Source of the DNA: Clostridia bacterium
Lineage (GTDB): Bacteria > Bacillota > Clostridia > Peptostreptococcales > JAAYPU01
Assembly: GCA_016278615.1 (NCBI GenBank)
Contig: JADQBM010000119.1
Location: 1 to 35,607, forward strand
Direction of reading: 5' to 3'
Length of the DNA stretch: 35,607 nt
Below, piece by piece: positions 21,859-29,537 of the stretch; positions within the stretch are counted from its first letter, which is position 1; each line of letters starts with the position of its first letter. The notes beneath the pieces are model-generated. The model worked only from the letters and a program-made list of their open reading frames with translations, was not told the DNA's origin and searched no databases. Made by a program: the position numbers and the translations under genes.

Positions 21859-23640
21859 ATGGATAAAGAACAATTGCAAGTCACTTTAACCATAGATGGT
21901 GTTGAAGTCACAGTACCTGATGGTACAACAATTTTAGAAGCTTCAAAGCAGATAGGAATTGATATTCCCACTTTATGTTACTTGAAGGATATCAATGAAG
22001 TGGGCGCGTGTCGTATGTGCGTTGTTGAAGTAGAAGGCGCGAGGGCACTTCAAGCATCTTGTGTTTACCCAGTATGGGATGGTATGGTCATTAATACAAA
22101 GAGCAAACAAGTAAGGGATGCAAGAAAATCAACACTTGAACTAATCTTATCGAATCATAATAGAGAGTGTACCACTTGTGTTAGAAGTGAAGATTGTGAA
22201 CTTCAGAACTTATCAAAAGACTTAGGGATTAGCAGCATTCCATATGATGGGAGAAAAGAAATACTTGCTATAGACGAAATATCTCCTTCTATCGTAAGAG
22301 ATCCCAATAAATGTATTCTGTGTGGAAGGTGTGTCAACACTTGTAGAAATGTACAAGGCATTGGCGTACTAGACTTTATTAATAGAGGATTTGATACAAA
22401 AGTAGCACCCGCTTTTGAAGTCAGTATGGGAGAAGCCTCTTGTATCTACTGTGGACAGTGCATAGAAGCATGTCCTGTAGCAGCTCTCAGAGAAAAAGAT
22501 GATATCGATAGAGTATGGGACGCTTTAGATGATCCTGAAATGTTCGTGGTTGTACAAACAGCACCTGCTGTAAGAGCTGCCATAGGAGAAGAATTTGGTT
22601 ACCCCATTGGAACCAGGGCAACAGCCAAAATGATTGGCGCTTTAAAAAAGATTGGCTTTGACAAAGTATTTGATACAAACTTTGCAGCAGATTTGACCAT
22701 CATGGAAGAAGGAACAGAACTTATTTCCAGAATTAAGAACCAAGGTGTTTTACCAATGATTACATCTTGTTCTCCAGGATGGATTCGATATTGTGAGCAC
22801 AATTATGGGGACTTATTGAACAATTTATCTACTTGTAAATCACCTCATCAAATGATGGGTGCCATACTCAAGACTTATTACGCAGAGAAGAACCAAATTG
22901 ACCCCAAAAAAATGTTTGTGGTTTCCATTATGCCATGTACTTCTAAAAAGTCTGAGATTGTTAGACCCGAAATGGCCAATGATGTAGATGTGGTCTTGAC
23001 AACAAGAGAATTGGCAAGAATGATTAAACAAGCTAGAATTAACTATCGCGCCTTAAACGATGAGGAACAATTCGACCAAGATTTAGTTGGCGAGTACACA
23101 GGTGCAGGTGTTATTTTCGGTGCTACTGGAGGTGTCATGGAAGCAGCTCTAAGAACTGTAGCGGACATCTTGGGTAATACGGACCTTGAAAATGTTGAAT
23201 ATACACCTGTAAGAGGCATTGAGGGCGTTAAAGAAGCAGAAGTTTTAATTGGAGACTTAAAAGTGAAAGTCGCCGTGGCTCATGGAACTAAAAATGCCAA
23301 AGTTGTAATGGATATGATAAGAGAAGGAAAAGCCGATTATCATTTCATTGAGATTATGGGTTGTAGTGGTGGCTGTGTATGTGGTGGCGGGCAGCCCCAT
23401 GTTTCAGCTAAAGCCCTTATGGATTTAGATATAAGGCAAGAAAGAGCAAAAGCGCTATATGAAGAAGACTTGCTAATGCCCCAAAGAAAATCCCATAAGA
23501 ATAGCCAGATTATGAAACTTTATGAAGACTTCTTAGGCGAACCCAATGGGCAAAGATCTCATAGGCTCTTGCATACACATTATGCACAAAAAGAATCATA
23601 CGAAATCAAAAAAAACCAAAAAGTTAAAAAGAATTCTTAG
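21859..23640 (+). CDS. hndD: [FeFe] hydrogenase catalytic subunit (HndD/HydA)
   Basis: The 593-residue protein starts with a [2Fe-2S] domain (CYLKDINEVGACRMC, residues ~38-52), then the His-Cys cluster segment HNRECTTCVRSEDC, two [4Fe-4S] motifs (CILCGRCVNTC, CIYCGQCIEACP) and the H-cluster domain. H-cluster motifs are L1 TSCSPGW (302-308), L2 MPCTSKK (358-364) and L3 MGCSGGC-VCGGGQP (500-512). The ligand cysteines 304, 360, 502 and 506 are all present. L1 has Ser305 where prototypic enzymes have the proton-relay Cys, and L3 reads GCSGGC rather than ACPGGC. A basic C-terminal tail (~60 residues) ends the chain. AGGAGAGGAG precedes the ATG. Confidence 0.93.
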   Translation: MDKEQLQVTLTIDGVEVTVPDGTTILEASKQIGIDIPTLCYLKDINEVGACRMCVVEVEGARALQASCVYPVWDGMVINTKSKQVRDARKSTLELILSNHNRECTTCVRSEDCELQNLSKDLGISSIPYDGRKEILAIDEISPSIVRDPNKCILCGRCVNTCRNVQGIGVLDFINRGFDTKVAPAFEVSMGEASCIYCGQCIEACPVAALREKDDIDRVWDALDDPEMFVVVQTAPAVRAAIGEEFGYPIGTRATAKMIGALKKIGFDKVFDTNFAADLTIMEEGTELISRIKNQGVLPMITSCSPGWIRYCEHNYGDLLNNLSTCKSPHQMMGAILKTYYAEKNQIDPKKMFVVSIMPCTSKKSEIVRPEMANDVDVVLTTRELARMIKQARINYRALNDEEQFDQDLVGEYTGAGVIFGATGGVMEAALRTVADILGNTDLENVEYTPVRGIEGVKEAEVLIGDLKVKVAVAHGTKNAKVVMDMIREGKADYHFIEIMGCSGGCVCGGGQPHVSAKALMDLDIRQERAKALYEEDLLMPQRKSHKNSQIMKLYEDFLGEPNGQRSHRLLHTHYAQKESYEIKKNQKVKKNS

Positions 23641-23676
23641 CTTTAAAGATACAGCTAAAACACAATAGGATGTTTA

Positions 23677-23707
23677 TTAGAGAGCGATTATGCTCTCTAA
23701 TTTTTTT
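23677..23707 (+). terminator. Terminator of the hnd operon
   Basis: TTAGAGAGC and GCTCTCTAA form a perfect 9-bp stem around GATTAT, followed by an uninterrupted T-run. Confidence 0.9.
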
Positions 23708-23832
23708 AAATTATAATTTTGTAGAAAAACTAAACTTACTATTGAAATAAGAATGGGATACAATATATAATAGGATACATCTAAGAATCGGAAAAGTATA
23801 GAAAGATAGTACAGTTAGAGGAGGAATCTGAA

Positions 23833-25230
23833 TTGGCCAAGGTTAAAATTACTGAGACAATACTAAGAGATGCCCACCAGTCTCTGATTGCAACCAGAAT
23901 GAAAACAGAAGAAATGATAGCTATATTGGAGACATTAGATCAGGTTGGATATAATGCACTTGAGATGTGGGGTGGTGCTACCTATGATTCCTGCTTGCGA
24001 TTTTTGAATGAGGATCCATGGGAAAGATTAAGACTTATAAGAAAGAATGTAAAGAACACCAAGCTTCAAATGCTTCTTAGGGGTCAGAATTTATTGGGAT
24101 ATAAGCATTATGCAGATGATGTGGTAGAAGAATTTGTTAAAAGAGCTATTGGAAATGGCATAGACATCATTCGAATTTTTGATGCTTTAAACGATGTAAG
24201 AAATATAAGTAAAGCGTTAGAAGTGACTAAAAAAGAAGGTGGACATGCACAAGCGACCATTTCTTATACCATTAGTCCTGTCCATACCAATGAAGCTTTT
24301 ATTGACTTAGGTGTAGAACTTCAACAAATGGGGGCAGACTCTATTTGTATAAAAGATATGGCTGGATTACTGGATCCTTATGGGACTTATGACTTAATAA
24401 AATCTATGAAAAAGAAGATTTCTATTCCAATTGAGCTACATACCCATGCTACCAGTGGATTGGGAAGCATGACGTATTTAAAAGCCATTGAAGCAGGAGT
24501 GGACATTATTGATACTGCTATTTCTCCATTTTCTGGGGGAACTTCACAGCCACCAACAGAGCCCATGGTAGCGACCCTACAGGGTACAAAGTATGACACA
24601 GGTTTGGACATGAAGTTGTTAAATGATGTTGCAGAGCATTTTGAACCTATAAGAGATAGAAGCATCGAAAGTGGTCTTTTAGATCCCAAGGTTATGGGTG
24701 TGGATATTAACACATTAATCTATCAAATACCCGGTGGCATGTTATCCAATCTTGTATCTCAATTAAAACAACAAAATGCGATGGATAAGTACCAAGAAGT
24801 TCTGAATGAAGTACCAAGAGTAAGAGAAGACCTGGGATACCCACCATTAGTGACGCCAACAAGTCAGATTGTTGGGACACAAGCGGTGTTAAATGTGGTA
24901 ATGGGTGAAAGATACAAAATGGTAGCAAATGAAGTTAAAAATTTAGTTAAAGGCATGTATGGAAAAACCACTGTACCCATAAAAGAGGATATCATAAAGA
25001 AAATAATTGGAGACAGTGAAGTGATTACTTGTAGACCTGCAGATTTAATAGAGCCGGAGCTTGAGAGACTAAAAAAAGAAATCTCCCAATATATGGAACA
25101 AGAAGAAGACGTTTTATCCTATGCCCTCTTTCCACAAGTTGCCCTTGATTTCTTTAAATATAGAAATGCACAGCGATACCAAATAGATCATTCAATGTTA
25201 AATGAGGAAGATATGGTATATCCAGTTTAA
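23833..25230 (+). CDS. Carboxyltransferase subunit: oxaloacetate decarboxylase alpha / pyruvate carboxylase subunit B type, without biotin domain
   Basis: The 465-residue protein matches the DRE-TIM carboxyltransferase domain: ETILRDAHQSLIATRM (metal-ligand Asp), MWGGATYDSCLRFLNEDPWERLR, LLRGQNLLGYKHYADD, RIFDALND, CIKDMAGLL (carbamylated Lys) and IELHTHATSGLG (metal histidines), then a PYC_OADA-type C-terminal region to ~460. No C-terminal biotinyl MKM motif is present, so it needs a separate biotin carrier. No biotin carrier, decarboxylase pump or acetyl-CoA carboxylase genes are adjacent, so decarboxylase versus transcarboxylase is unresolved. The start is TTG with GAGGAGG 9 bp upstream. 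It is monocistronic, with its own terminator. Confidence 0.9.
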   Translation: MAKVKITETILRDAHQSLIATRMKTEEMIAILETLDQVGYNALEMWGGATYDSCLRFLNEDPWERLRLIRKNVKNTKLQMLLRGQNLLGYKHYADDVVEEFVKRAIGNGIDIIRIFDALNDVRNISKALEVTKKEGGHAQATISYTISPVHTNEAFIDLGVELQQMGADSICIKDMAGLLDPYGTYDLIKSMKKKISIPIELHTHATSGLGSMTYLKAIEAGVDIIDTAISPFSGGTSQPPTEPMVATLQGTKYDTGLDMKLLNDVAEHFEPIRDRSIESGLLDPKVMGVDINTLIYQIPGGMLSNLVSQLKQQNAMDKYQEVLNEVPRVREDLGYPPLVTPTSQIVGTQAVLNVVMGERYKMVANEVKNLVKGMYGKTTVPIKEDIIKKIIGDSEVITCRPADLIEPELERLKKEISQYMEQEEDVLSYALFPQVALDFFKYRNAQRYQIDHSMLNEEDMVYPV

Positions 25231-25253
25231 AAACAGCCGTAAGGCTGTTTTTT
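25229..25253 (+). terminator. Terminator of the carboxyltransferase gene
   Basis: AAACAGCC pairs with GGCTGTTT across GTAA, followed by more T residues. It begins immediately at the stop codon. Confidence 0.9.
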
Positions 25254-25263
25254 ATATGCTACG

Positions 25264-25320
25264 GAGATAACAGATAACAGATAATAGTTAAGGTCGATTT
25301 TGCTGTGCAAAATCTGCATT
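25264..25320. repeat. Half heptad-array/hairpin element
   Basis: GATAACAGATAACAGATAATAGTTAAGG is followed by the GATTTTGC-TGT-GCAAAATC hairpin at 25296-25314. The right-hand heptad array is missing, so this looks like a truncated member of the family. 25321-25400 is AT-rich with no supported feature. Confidence 0.7.
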
Positions 25321-25401
25321 ATATAAGAATAAATCTAAGATCTTTGATATGCTGTTAAAAAAATAGTTAATCGTGTATAATTAAAAAAAGAAGAGCTTTT
25401 C

Positions 25402-25532
25402 ACGGGCAGGCACAGGACCAGCCCCTACATAATTTTCACGGGCAGGTGCGAGACCAGCCCCTACATAACTTTACTTACACTTAAACTTCAACTTACTTTT
25501 ACGGGCAGGTGCGAGACCAGCCCCTACATAAC
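25402..25532. repeat. Three GGGCAGGTGCGAGACC hairpin repeats with ACTTAA-type spacer, upstream of pyrC
   Basis: Units ACGGGCAGG...ACCAGCCCCTACATAA occur at 25402-25432, 25438-25470 and 25501-25532. The last two are nearly identical. Each folds as GGGC-A-GGT-GCGAG-ACC-A-GCCC, a stem with one A/A mismatch. The spacer 25470-25498 is built of ACTTACACTTAAACTTCAACTTAC units. The third unit ends directly at the GAGGTGA RBS of pyrC, so pyrC mRNA should carry these hairpins if transcription starts upstream. Confidence 0.8.
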
Positions 25533-25544
25533 TGAGGTGATACA

Positions 25545-26825
25545 ATGCGGCTTCTTATTAAGAATGGGATCGTAATCGATCCAAGTCAGAATTTAAATGG
25601 CAAATATGATATTTTGATAGATGAAGGAAAAATAAGAGACATCAGAACAACTTCTTTGGATAGAGATTGTATTTCTATTGATGCGGAAGGGATGTATGTG
25701 GTTCCTGGGCTTATCGACGTGCATGTTCATTTGCGAGATCCAGGATATGAGCACAAGGAGACTATTATGACAGGCGCTGAATCTGCGGCAGCTGGTGGAT
25801 TTGCAACCATTGTGTGTATGCCCAATACTCAACCTGTAATCGATCATCCAGATACAGTTCGATACATTCAAAATAGAGCAAAGCTCGCGGATGTTAATAT
25901 CTATATGTTGGGAAGTGTGACTAAAAACCTTGAAGGTGAAGTGTTAAGCGATTATGCTATATTAAAGGAATTAGGTATTGTGGGTATTACAGATGATGGG
26001 ATGACCCTTAATAATGCAAAAGTTATGTATGAAGCATTAGAAAGGGCTCGGGAATATAAGTTGTTGACTTGCCTGCATTGTGAAGACAAAGAGCTTGTTT
26101 ATGACAATAGCATTCATCAGGGTGATGTTGCAAAACAGCTGGGGCTATTAGGAAGACCCGCGGTATCTGAGGATATCATTGTAGCAAGAGATATTGTGTT
26201 GGCAGAGAGCTTGGATGCAAAGATACATATTCAGCATGTTTCATCGGGAAATTCTGTGAAGCTTATTAGAAGGGCGAAAGAAAGAGGCGTAAAAGTTTCT
26301 TGTGAAGCAACGCCTCACCATTTATTAGGAACAGATCATTGGGTCAGATCACAAGGAACCAACGCAAAGATGAGCCCGCCACTGAGAAGTGATAAAGATA
26401 AAAAGGAAATTATTGAAGGTTTAAAAGATGGCACCATAGATATTATTGCAACGGACCACGCGCCCCATACAGAGGAAGATAAAGGACAAGATATCCTTAA
26501 AGCAGCCAATGGCATAGTAGGCCTAGAGACAGCTTTAGGTGTGATTATGACACATTTTGTTCATTCCGGCATAATTGATATGAGACGTTTGGTGATGCTT
26601 ATGAGCTTAAAGCCTTCGGAACTTTTTGAGCTGGATAAAGGCACTTTGAAAGTGGGTAAAGATGCAGACGTTACCATTATAGACCCAAATAAAAAATGGA
26701 CGGTGGATAAAAATCAATTTAAATCAAAAGGGAAAAACACCCCTTTTCATGGCATGGAATTAACAGGTAAAGCGGTCATGACCATTGTTAATGGAAAAGT
26801 GGTTTATGATGAGATTACAAGGTGA
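25545..26825 (+). CDS. pyrC: Dihydroorotase PyrC (class I)
   Basis: The 426-residue amidohydrolase converts N-carbamoyl-aspartate to dihydroorotate in pyrimidine synthesis. Active-site motifs are DVHVHLRDPGYEHKET (metal-binding HxH and substrate Arg), the metal histidine-containing CLHCEDKEL and IHIQHVSS, EATPHHLL and ATDHAPH (catalytic Asp). Size and motifs fit class I bacterial dihydroorotases. The ATG follows GAGGTGA by 6 bp. No other pyr genes are contiguous, but carAB lie 3-8 kb downstream. The stop codon lies in AGGTGACAGGTGACAG, the first units of a repeat. Confidence 0.95.
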   Translation: MRLLIKNGIVIDPSQNLNGKYDILIDEGKIRDIRTTSLDRDCISIDAEGMYVVPGLIDVHVHLRDPGYEHKETIMTGAESAAAGGFATIVCMPNTQPVIDHPDTVRYIQNRAKLADVNIYMLGSVTKNLEGEVLSDYAILKELGIVGITDDGMTLNNAKVMYEALERAREYKLLTCLHCEDKELVYDNSIHQGDVAKQLGLLGRPAVSEDIIVARDIVLAESLDAKIHIQHVSSGNSVKLIRRAKERGVKVSCEATPHHLLGTDHWVRSQGTNAKMSPPLRSDKDKKEIIEGLKDGTIDIIATDHAPHTEEDKGQDILKAANGIVGLETALGVIMTHFVHSGIIDMRRLVMLMSLKPSELFELDKGTLKVGKDADVTIIDPNKKWTVDKNQFKSKGKNTPFHGMELTGKAVMTIVNGKVVYDEITR

Positions 26826-27058
26826 CAGGTGACAGGGATAGATAAGAGATAACAGATAATAGATAATAGTTATGGAGGATTTTGGTTCACAAAATCTACA
26901 TAATTAATACTTTAGAGTAAAATTAAAGATTCTGAGCATGGCGAAGAATCCACTTTCATTATTCATTGTTCATTATTCATTATTTATCATTCATTCTTAA
27001 TTCTTTTAAATTCTTAATTCTTAATTCCTAATTCTTAATTTGTAATGCGATAGCATTA
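26821..27058. repeat. Heptad-array/hairpin element between convergent pyrC and argC
   Basis: GGTGACAGGTGACAG leads into GATAAGAGATAACAGATAATAGATAATAG, then the GATTTTG-GTTCA-CAAAATC hairpin (26878-26895). On the right, TTCATTATTCATTGTTCATTATTC and TTCTTAATTCTTAATTCCTAATTC arrays follow. A perfect GTAATGC-GATA-GCATTAC hairpin (27042-27059) overlaps the argC stop codon. It may aid argC 3'-end formation but has no U-run. No terminator of standard type is visible between the two genes. Confidence 0.8.
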
Positions 27059-28075
27059 CATAAGCCCTTCTTTCTCATCAAAGCCAAACAGAATATTCAT
27101 ATTTTGAATTGCTTGTCCTGCTGCACCTTTTACTAAATTATCAAGTGATGAGGTGACAATAAGTCTTTTGGTTCGTATATCAATTCTTATGCTAATATCG
27201 CAAAAATTGGTGTCTTTTACAAAACGTGTTTCAAGGTATTCCTGGCGTATTCTAACAAAAGGCGCATTTTTATAGAATGCTCTATAGATGCTATAAATTT
27301 CTTCTTCAGTAGAGAAAGCAGGTAAGGTGCCGTAACACGTGGCAAGAATACCTCTTTGCATAGGAATCAGATGTGGTGTAAAAGTAACATTAATACGTTC
27401 TCCATATGCCTTTGAAAGTTCCTGCTCGATTTCCGGGGTATGTCTGTGGGAAGCAATACCATAGGCTTTTACAGATTCGTTGCATTCTGCGAACATAAGT
27501 GAAAGATCGGTCTTTCGGCCACCGCCTGTAATACCAGATTTCGCATCAATGACAATAGAATAAGGGTCAACAAGTCCAAATTTGAGTGCAGGAGCAAGGG
27601 CTAAAATACTGGCAGTGGTATAGCACCCAGGATTTGCAACTATTTGTGAGGATTGAATTTTATCTTTCCATAATTCAGGTAATCCATATACAGCAGAGTC
27701 CAATAAATTTTCGCAGAGGTGCTTTGTTTTATACCAATGTTCAAAGATTTCCTTATCATTTAATCGAAAGTCAGCGCCTAAATCAATTACTTTTATACCC
27801 GCTTCATAAGCTTGTCTCACATAGTTAAAAGATAAACCATGTGGCAGTGCCGTAAATAAAACATCTATTTCATCAAATTTGTCAATGGCCTTTTCCGAAT
27901 GAATTAATACATTATCTACAACACCTTTAAGGGCAGGGTAGACTTCGCTAAAGCCTTGATTCTCATAACTATTTGAACTTAAAAAAATGATTTCCACTTC
28001 GGGATGCCCCACCAGCCTTTTTACCAGTTCGTGTCCTGCATAGCCGGTGGAGCCAATAATACCTATTTTTATCAT
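27056..28075 (-). CDS. argC: N-acetyl-gamma-glutamyl-phosphate reductase ArgC
   Basis: The 339-residue enzyme performs the third step of arginine synthesis, the NADPH-dependent reduction of N-acetylglutamyl phosphate. The N-terminal IGIIGSTGYAGHELVKRL nucleotide-binding motif, ALPHG, LGADFRL and the catalytic-Cys motif NPGCYTT (Cys151) are present, as is GITGGGRK and the HRHTPEI segment. AGGAGA precedes the ATG on the minus strand. It diverges from argB across 155 bp, and the usual partners argJ and argD are absent from the window. Its stop lies within a small palindrome that ends the neighbouring repeat element. Confidence 0.95.
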   Translation of the reverse strand: MIKIGIIGSTGYAGHELVKRLVGHPEVEIIFLSSNSYENQGFSEVYPALKGVVDNVLIHSEKAIDKFDEIDVLFTALPHGLSFNYVRQAYEAGIKVIDLGADFRLNDKEIFEHWYKTKHLCENLLDSAVYGLPELWKDKIQSSQIVANPGCYTTASILALAPALKFGLVDPYSIVIDAKSGITGGGRKTDLSLMFAECNESVKAYGIASHRHTPEIEQELSKAYGERINVTFTPHLIPMQRGILATCYGTLPAFSTEEEIYSIYRAFYKNAPFVRIRQEYLETRFVKDTNFCDISIRIDIRTKRLIVTSSLDNLVKGAAGQAIQNMNILFGFDEKEGLM

Positions 28076-28174
28076 ATTTACATCTCCTGTTCTGTTGGGG
28101 ATTATCGTTCTCTAAAAAAACGCTGTACTAAGTACTACTATAATAAAAAAAGAGAAAAAAATCAACTAATGGAT

Positions 28175-28210
28175 TGCATAAATATTAAAAAAAATGTATA
28201 ATTATTAAAA
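28175..28210. promoter_or_regulatory. Tandem ARG-box-like repeats between argC and argB
   Basis: TGCATAAATATTAAAA (28175-28190) and TGTATAATTATTAAAA (28195-28210) repeat with a 20-bp period, two helical turns, like paired operators of the arginine repressor ArgR. The sites precede the argB RBS and are shared by the divergent argC. ArgR boxes are AT-rich and degenerate, so chance resemblance is possible. Confidence 0.5.
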
Positions 28211-28230
28211 TGGTAAAGGAGATTAAATAA

Positions 28231-29091
28231 ATGGAAAAGGTAAATGTGTTAATAGAAGCCCTTCCGTATATAAAGAAATTTTATGGAAAGACTTTTGTTA
28301 TTAAATATGGTGGAAGTATCATGGAACACACCCAAGCAAAGAAAGCATTTATAGAGGATGTTGTACTTCTTAAGCTTGTGGGAATAAATATTATCATTGT
28401 TCATGGTGGTGGGCCGAATATTTCTAAAATGCTGAAGAAATTAGATATACCATCAGAGTTTATTAATGGACTCAGAGTTACAGACGAAGCGACCATGGAA
28501 GTTGTTGAAATGGTTTTGTCTGGGAAAGTTAATAAAGAGATTGCCGGTGAATTGTGCCAGCATGGGATTAGTGCTTTAGGAATTAGCGGAAGAGATAGCA
28601 ATTTAATTAAAGCTAAGAAAATCGCTTCAAATCAGGAAGGACAAGATGACCTTGGCTGTGTAGGAGCTGTTGAGGAAATAAATAAAGATTTAATAGAGGA
28701 TTTATTACAAAGCGGACATGTTCCTGTTATTTCTCCTGTTGCGGCAGATTATGCGGGAAATATTTATAATATTAATGCTGATTACGCAGCAGCTGAAATA
28801 AGCTCGGCATTGAAGGCAGAGAAATTGATTCTTCTTTCAGACGTAAAAGGACTTTATAAAGATTTTAATAATCCGGATACATTTATTTCTGAAGTAACGT
28901 CTGTGGAAATACAGAAATATTTGTATGAGGGTGTGATTACTGGAGGGATGATTCCTAAAATGCAGTGTTGCATTCAAGCCATTCAAGATGGAACGAAGGA
29001 TGTACACGTCATTGATGGAAGAAAAGAGCACAGCCTTATACTCGAGATTTTCACCAACGACGGTAGTGGGACTATGATTCGAGGAATATGA
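28231..29091 (+). CDS. argB: Acetylglutamate kinase ArgB
   Basis: The 286-residue amino-acid kinase phosphorylates N-acetylglutamate, the second step of the arginine pathway. Motifs are VIKYGGSIM (phosphate-binding lysine), IIVHGGGPNIS, GLRVTDEATMEVVEMVLSGKVNKE, GISGRDSNLIKAKK, NINADYAAAEIS, ILLSDVKGLYKD and GGMIPK. AAAGGAGA precedes the ATG. It lacks an obvious N-terminal extension of the arginine-feedback-inhibited type, so inhibition cannot be judged from sequence. It is transcribed away from argC; a MITE-like element inserted in a heptad repeat follows its stop. Confidence 0.95.
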   Translation: MEKVNVLIEALPYIKKFYGKTFVIKYGGSIMEHTQAKKAFIEDVVLLKLVGINIIIVHGGGPNISKMLKKLDIPSEFINGLRVTDEATMEVVEMVLSGKVNKEIAGELCQHGISALGISGRDSNLIKAKKIASNQEGQDDLGCVGAVEEINKDLIEDLLQSGHVPVISPVAADYAGNIYNINADYAAAEISSALKAEKLILLSDVKGLYKDFNNPDTFISEVTSVEIQKYLYEGVITGGMIPKMQCCIQAIQDGTKDVHVIDGRKEHSLILEIFTNDGSGTMIRGI

Positions 29092-29110
29092 TATTAATTA
29101 ATAATGAATA

Positions 29111-29416
29111 ACTCAACTTTCCCACCACGAAAGTTAATTTAAATGATTTATGTTACTATAGGAGACGTTCAATGTATTTATTTTTGTTTTGCAAACGAAC
29201 CCTTAAGATAGGATTAAGCTTCAGCAAAGACGCGGTGCGCTAAACCCTTGCAATATGATGTGTAGGAACCGGTTTTCATAGTAAGTTACTAAATTATATG
29301 CCTAACTGAAATTTACAATGAAAACTAGTGCAAAACAAAAATAAATACATTAAACATCTCTTTCAACATGGAAATTATAATTTAAGAAGTGCTTTTATGA
29401 GGTGGGAAAGTTGAGT
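29111..29416. mobile_element. 306-bp MITE-like element with perfect 16-bp terminal inverted repeats
   Basis: ACTCAACTTTCCCACC (29111-29126) is exactly complementary to GGTGGGAAAGTTGAGT (29401-29416). GAATA flanks both ends (29106-29110 and 29417-29421), a possible 5-bp target duplication, although the host sequence is itself a GAATAAT array. The interior has no ORF but is conserved with 12696-13018 in several blocks (CGAACCCTTAAGATAGGATTAAGC, GGTGCGCTAAA, GTAGGAACCGGTTTT). It seems to have inserted into a heptad array between argB and carA. Confidence 0.8.
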
Positions 29417-29522
29417 GAATAATGAATAATAAAGGAAGATTTTGCGAAGTAAAATCCCCAACTTAAACTTAAACTTAAACTCACACTTACACTTAAACTT
29501 AAACTTACTTACACTTACACAT
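29417..29522. repeat. Heptad array, hairpin and hexanucleotide array before carA
   Basis: GAATAATGAATAATAAAGG is followed by the GATTTT-GCGAAGT-AAAATC hairpin (29438-29456). A run of ACTTAA/ACTTAC/ACTCAC hexanucleotide units covers about 29460-29522 and ends at the carA RBS. The array contains no stop codon in one frame, giving a spurious N-terminal LNLNLN extension to the carA frame. Confidence 0.8.
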
Positions 29523-29537
29523 GAAAGGATGCAAAAT

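Noticed and set aside
25402-25532. CRISPR-like array
   Set aside because: There are three units with unequal spacers (about 5 and 30 bp), the spacers are low-complexity, and no cas genes are present.
29442-29537. N-terminal extension of CarA (LNLNLN-rich)
   Set aside because: It is encoded by the hexanucleotide array; the family start and RBS point to 29538.
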